Shown here: positions 36,298-40,466 of the stretch, in pieces
Position numbering within the stretch: the first letter of the stretch is position 1
Layout: each line of letters opens with the position of its first letter
Translations under genes and position numbers: made by a program
The notes under the pieces: model-generated
Told to the model about the DNA's origin: nothing
Database searches by the model: none
The model's input: the letters and a program-made list of their open reading frames with translations, nothing else
Source: Nephromyces sp. MM_2019
Lineage: Eukaryota > Apicomplexa > Aconoidasida > Nephromycida
Direction: 5' to 3'
NCBI GenBank assembly: GCA_015657535.1
Contig: JADHZB010000500.1
Coordinates: forward strand, 1-40,466
Length of the DNA stretch: 40,466 nucleotides

Positions 36298-37267
36298 GGC
36301 ACCAGAAATATACAAAAATTCATATTTATTATTTTTTATGTGTGAATCTCCATGCCAAATTTGTACACTTAGTATGAAAGATGTTCTGTTCAGGGTAATC
36401 ATGAATGTGTATGTATGATATCGATATAATTAAGCCTTGGGGAAAGCTTACACACATCAATAGGTTAAGTTATATATATATATATATATATATACTAAAT
36501 CTTTTTATTTATTTTTATTCACATATTTTCCTATGAAAATTTTTATTCCTTGTTTTTACGCTTTAAATCATCATTTACACTGTAGAATTCTATTTTAATC
36601 AAAAATATTTTATTTAAATATATATAAAATTTTATTTAAATATATATAAAATTTTTACTTATAAAATTTAAAATTTTTCAAAATACTAATAAAAAGTGCT
36701 AATTGTTAATACTCTGGAATTTGTGTGCTACTATAACTAATACTTTTTTGAAAAATTTTGTTATTTTTTTATTCAATTAATAAGTAGTGTAAATGCTTCC
36801 AATATATGGGTGTTCTATGTAATTTGATTCATTAAAGCAATTTTCAAACAATACCACACATAAATATTGAATATAAGGTATGATTATCCAAAGCTATACA
36901 TCTTTTGTACTTATAATCTAAAACATCTCATTCATATTCTATTCTCTCAACATAAGCGTACACACACATTATATACATATCGATTCTTATAATCTTTCTA
37001 TATACAATATAACCCACCATCTTCAATATCACACATAGCACTCATATTAATATAGATATATCCTCAATCTCCTCGTTCAAACGCACATTGAACCCTAGTT
37101 TGAACTTGATACTCTCAAACTCCATCTCAAATTTCACACACTCAACACTCCACCTCCAACTCCATATGTTCAACACCTCCCCCCAAACTAAACACACACC
37201 TCTCCCCACCGAATACACCCCACCTCTAGATCCACCACTCCTATAATGTCTATATATCTAACTAACC
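36298..37267. other. Intergenic region between convergent RBBP6-like and UAP genes
   Basis: Shared 3' flank of two convergent genes. It contains a 24-base (TA)n run at 36,471-36,494, very AT-rich sequence to 36,800, and then a CA/CT-rich block on the plus strand at 36,950-37,230. No coding exon was seen. Confidence 0.6.
36471..36494. repeat. (TA)12 microsatellite
   Basis: An uninterrupted alternating TA tract of 24 bases follows the RBBP6-like gene. It is one of the longest of many (TA)n tracts in the window. Confidence 0.95.
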
Positions 37268-39312
37268 CTATTTCTTCAGTATTTGATCATGTGTGTTTAT
37301 AAGTCCTTCACCATGATAAGAAGTAAGGGGTAAAATTTCAACAATAAATTCATTTTTTGGGTCAATAGTTTCTAACAAATTTGAATTTCTAAGCCAATTG
37401 TGATATAACTCATTCATATCTTTCCTTGCTGTAATAATTGAATCATTACCAGTTTGACGTTTGATGGGTGAAAAACTATTCATCCTATCTAATTCTAGGC
37501 CGACAACATAATTTGAAAATGGGAAGATATCATATATAAATTTCTCAAGTTTGTAGCTATTAGGTGTGTGTGGTTTGATTTTTTGTTTAGTTTTGGGGTC
37601 ATAATATTCAACAGTTTTGTGTGCAATATGATAGGGTAGAGAATTATTTCCTTTATAAAATGTTTGTAAAAATTTAAGTGAGAAAAAGTGGCTACATATA
37701 TTGCCAGAACGAAAATATAAGTATCCATCTTTATCTCTTTGATTACACATTTCATTAGATATCTCAGAGTATTCAACAACACATGCTCTGTGTGTATTAT
37801 CTGTACATACTTCACTACAAAATACACCAATAGATTCATTTGGATTTGTCTTGATAATACATTTATTTACTACATCCACACACATCTTATCCATAATTGC
37901 AAAGGCTGGTGGATAGGCTACCAAACTCTTTATATTATCCATACTAAACACATGTGTGTATTCTACACCTTCCCTCATCATATCATCCATGATATTACAC
38001 CTAACCAATGAATCATATATTGAACCATTACCATTTGGGTTAAGTAAGAGTGTTGTAGGTCCCTCTAATAAATATCGACCTTCTTCATCAAATGTAGGGG
38101 CCATATCTTGTTCAAAGAGTGTAATTTTTGTGTGTGTGTAACCAAAATAATTGTTGTTTTCAAAATATTTTTGTATGTGTATCTTATTTAGGGGTGATGT
38201 CATTATATAAATGTGTACAACAATTGACTCTCTGTTATACATTTCCTTATATAACTCCATTAAACGTATTAACCTTTCTATAAATAATTGAAATAATGAT
38301 TTCTGTGATATTTCACACACAGGGTAAAATCCCTTATAAATTTCCGAACCAAATCGACTCACTTGACCCCCTGCCAATATAATTATACTTGTCTTACCTT
38401 CTCCTAGAAAAATTCATAAAATATTCTATTTTGGTGTGTGTGTTTGTGTTTTGTGTGCATGTGTGTGTGCGATATGTGCATGTGTGTGCGTCTGCGTGTT
38501 TGTGTTATGTGTGCATGTGTGTGTGTGATATGTGCATGTGTGTGATATGTATGTGTGTATTTGTGAGTGATATGTGTGTGTGTATTTGTGAGTGATATGT
38601 GCATGTGTCTGTGTATCTATTTTTGCGTATATATTGCACAAATATATTGTATCTGAAGTGTGTGCGAATTTGGATTAATATTCTAAATATAGTTTGATGA
38701 AGTTTGTGATTTATTAGTTATATATATCTTTATGTATATCTTAATATGTAATTGTATATATATAATTAAATGTCTGTACATGTGTATGTGTTGTACTATA
38801 TGTATTTATGTTTTCATTGTATCAAATGTATATAGATGTATATAATCATCAAGCTAAATAAATATATATATATATATATATATATACAATATGTAAAGTA
38901 TATAATGTATATATAAATTCAATCAATACAAATCAATCTAAACAGACATATATAAAGGATGTGTATGTGTAAACCAAGATTAACCTATGAGTTTCAAACC
39001 ATGCTCCCAAAGTTCGTTAAACATAGGATTATCAATACGGTTGAAATCAACCATATTTGCGCCATTTTTTATCAAATTTTTATCAAAATGTGCAAAATGT
39101 GTAGATATATAATTGGGGGGAATGTAATGTTTAACTTCTGAAATTAATTTGACTTGTTGTTTTGCAGTTTGTAGTTCAATATTCCACATATTTGGTGGAT
39201 ATTTTTCAATTTGTTTTACTAACACATTTCGCTGTTCAAAATTCAAATTTTCCAAATAATTTATTAACTCTGGTTGTAATTCCTTCCATTCTTTCATTTT
39301 ATTTTCTTCCAT
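37268..39312 (-). CDS. UAP1: UDP-N-acetylglucosamine pyrophosphorylase
   Basis: Makes UDP-GlcNAc from UTP and GlcNAc-1-phosphate, the last step of the hexosamine pathway that feeds N-glycans and GPI anchors; cytosolic. Exons 39312-38985 and 38403-37268 join in phase 1 (ATAG|GTTAATC, TTTCTAG|GAGAAGG) to 487 residues, the normal length for yeast and animal enzymes. The N-terminal helical domain ends NELWEHGLKLIGEG. The nucleotide-binding loop LAGGQVSRFG (119-128) is followed by YKGFYPV and KSLFQLFIERL. Conserved downstream features include the sugar-site region (DKMCVDVVNKC, then GVFCSEVCTDNTHRACVVEY), NICSHFFSLKFL, YHIAHKTV, FIYDIFPF and EFSPxK-like MNSFSPIKRQTGNDS. The loop departs from the usual LAGGQGTRLG: the Gly after Gln is Val, and Thr and Leu are Ser and Phe. 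The lysine of the PKG motif is kept. Confidence 0.95.
38404..38984 (-). other. UAP intron with TG-rich repeat tract
   Basis: The 581-base intron has a GT donor (38984-38983) and an AG acceptor (38405-38404). Its 3' part, 38,432-38,620, is almost pure TG with GATATG and GCATG interruptions repeated at irregular 18-30-base spacing, which reads CA on the sense strand. A 25-base (TA)n run sits at 38,862-38,886. Confidence 0.85.
38862..38886. repeat. (TA)n microsatellite in UAP intron
   Basis: An uninterrupted alternating A/T run lies inside the UAP intron about 100 bases from the donor. It is a simple repeat. Confidence 0.95.
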
Positions 39313-40466
39313 ATTTGATGTGTGTGTGCGTAGGAGAGTGGATGAGGGTATGTATGTCTGGGTGTGTATGTTAGTTAGTGGGTTTGTGGGAGTGGGTGTG
39401 TAAGTGGGTATAGGTGAATTGGTGGGTGGTAGTTAGGGTTCAAGTGAGGTGAGTGTGGGTGTGTGTGTATCTGTGTGGTTTGTAGTAGGTGTGTGGGTGA
39501 GTGTGTATATGGTTTTAGGTGTATTTAAGTGTTTTTTTGTGTAGGTGTGATTTGAGATTTTGTGATTGTTTGTGGATCGGGGTGTATATTTTGACGATGT
39601 GTGTAAATTGGTTTGTATGTTTGTGTCTATAGTTTAGTGTTTATAGTTATGGGTATGTGTATATGTTTATGACTTGGTGTGTATAGTAGTGTGTGAATAA
39701 ATTTATATGTTTGGTTAATTAAAGTTTGTCTATAAAACTACGAGGTTGTGATTTGGTATGTGTATATTTTGAATGTGTGTGACTGTATATATATATATCG
39801 GTGTATGGGTATGTGACTGTGTGTATGGGTTTAGTAGCTGTTGATAAATGTATGTGTGTGTTATTGAATATGCAAGTGTGTTTATGTTAAGTGTGCGTGT
39901 AATTTTGTTAAGGTGTGTGATACCAGTTAGTGTGTAACTTGATGTGTGCATATATGTGTGTCATTGATTTGATGTTTAAGTTTATTTATATAGGTTTATA
40001 ATCTGATATTATTTATATGAATGAAAATGTAAATGATTTAATTTGTAACTAATTTGAGTTGAGTAAGTAATTTATAATAAACATCTATAAATAATATATA
40101 TATGTGTGTGGCTATTATGTTTAATTGTTAATTTTATTTTATAATGATATTTCAATGGAAAATAGGTGAAAATATATTACTAGTTGTATAACACAATGCT
40201 TTATATAATTTAAATATTTATTACACACTTATGCCCATACACATACACTACAACATTTTTTAGTTTTCACTATTTTATATTATATTTTCTAATTACATAA
40301 TTTATTTATATCTTTTATTTTATTATCATTAGACTAAAATAATTCACCATTTTTCTGTACATGTGTTTGTAGCTTAATGTATCTAAATATTTTTACTCAA
40401 TTAAAGCTTTTAATCTAAGTTTTATATAAACATTGTACATACACACGCTTATGTAGATAATATATA
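39313..40466. other. TG-rich upstream region of UAP, to window end
   Basis: From 39,313 to about 39,960 the plus strand is dominated by GTGTGT, GGGTG and GTATGT, i.e. CA-rich on the UAP sense strand. Beyond 39,970 it turns AT-rich and stays so to the window end. No exon, RNA gene or second promoter could be supported. Confidence 0.6.

Noticed and set aside
38389..38641. His/Thr-rich frames in both strands
   Set aside because: They come from a TG/CA dinucleotide tract inside the UAP intron and have no start context or protein character.

Overview
The window is very AT-rich, intron-containing eukaryotic nuclear DNA. Intergenic stretches are long and full of (TA)n, (CA)n and (TG)n runs. The best organism call is an apicomplexan protist: one gene encodes a TRAP/MIC2-type adhesin (signal peptide, vWA-like domain, about 15 thrombospondin repeats, one membrane span and a short tail with a tryptophan close to the C-terminus), a design characteristic of apicomplexans. 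The exact lineage cannot be fixed from this sequence. All exon joins were made by eye from GT..AG sites, reading phase and family similarity; no transcript evidence was available.

Layout, left to right: (1) 327-3869 (-), an MFS transporter with its 3' end outside the window; (2) 8092-11343 (+), a PPM1G-like PP2C phosphatase with a long acidic insert; (3) 12882-13494 (-), RNA polymerase subunit RPB6; (4) 16650/16732-17742 (-), a two-RRM RNA-binding protein whose C-terminal frame appears to shift inside a 12-nt repeat; (5) 19265-28096 (-), a BRCA2 homologue of about 21 exons with four BRC repeats and a recognisable DNA-binding region (helical, OB1, tower, OB2, OB3); (6) 29333-32697 (-), the TRAP-like adhesin in three exons; (7) 34693-36297 (+), an RBBP6/Mpe1-like DWNN-RING protein; (8) 37268-39312 (-), UDP-N-acetylglucosamine pyrophosphorylase in two exons. 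The remaining sequence is intergenic or intronic, with no tRNA, rRNA, CRISPR array or mobile element that I could recognise.

The genes do not form one pathway. Most are core eukaryotic functions: transcription (RPB6), RNA processing (the RRM protein, the RBBP6-like protein and possibly the PPM1G-like phosphatase), recombination repair (BRCA2) and UDP-GlcNAc supply for glycans and GPI anchors (UAP). The adhesin is the lineage-specific gene and would serve gliding or host-cell attachment. The most notable points are the very long TSR array behind a vWA domain that seems to have lost its metal site, the compact BRCA2 that was only recognisable after joining many small exons, the altered nucleotide-binding loop of UAP, the absent zinc knuckle in the RBBP6-like protein, and the frame switch in the RRM gene.
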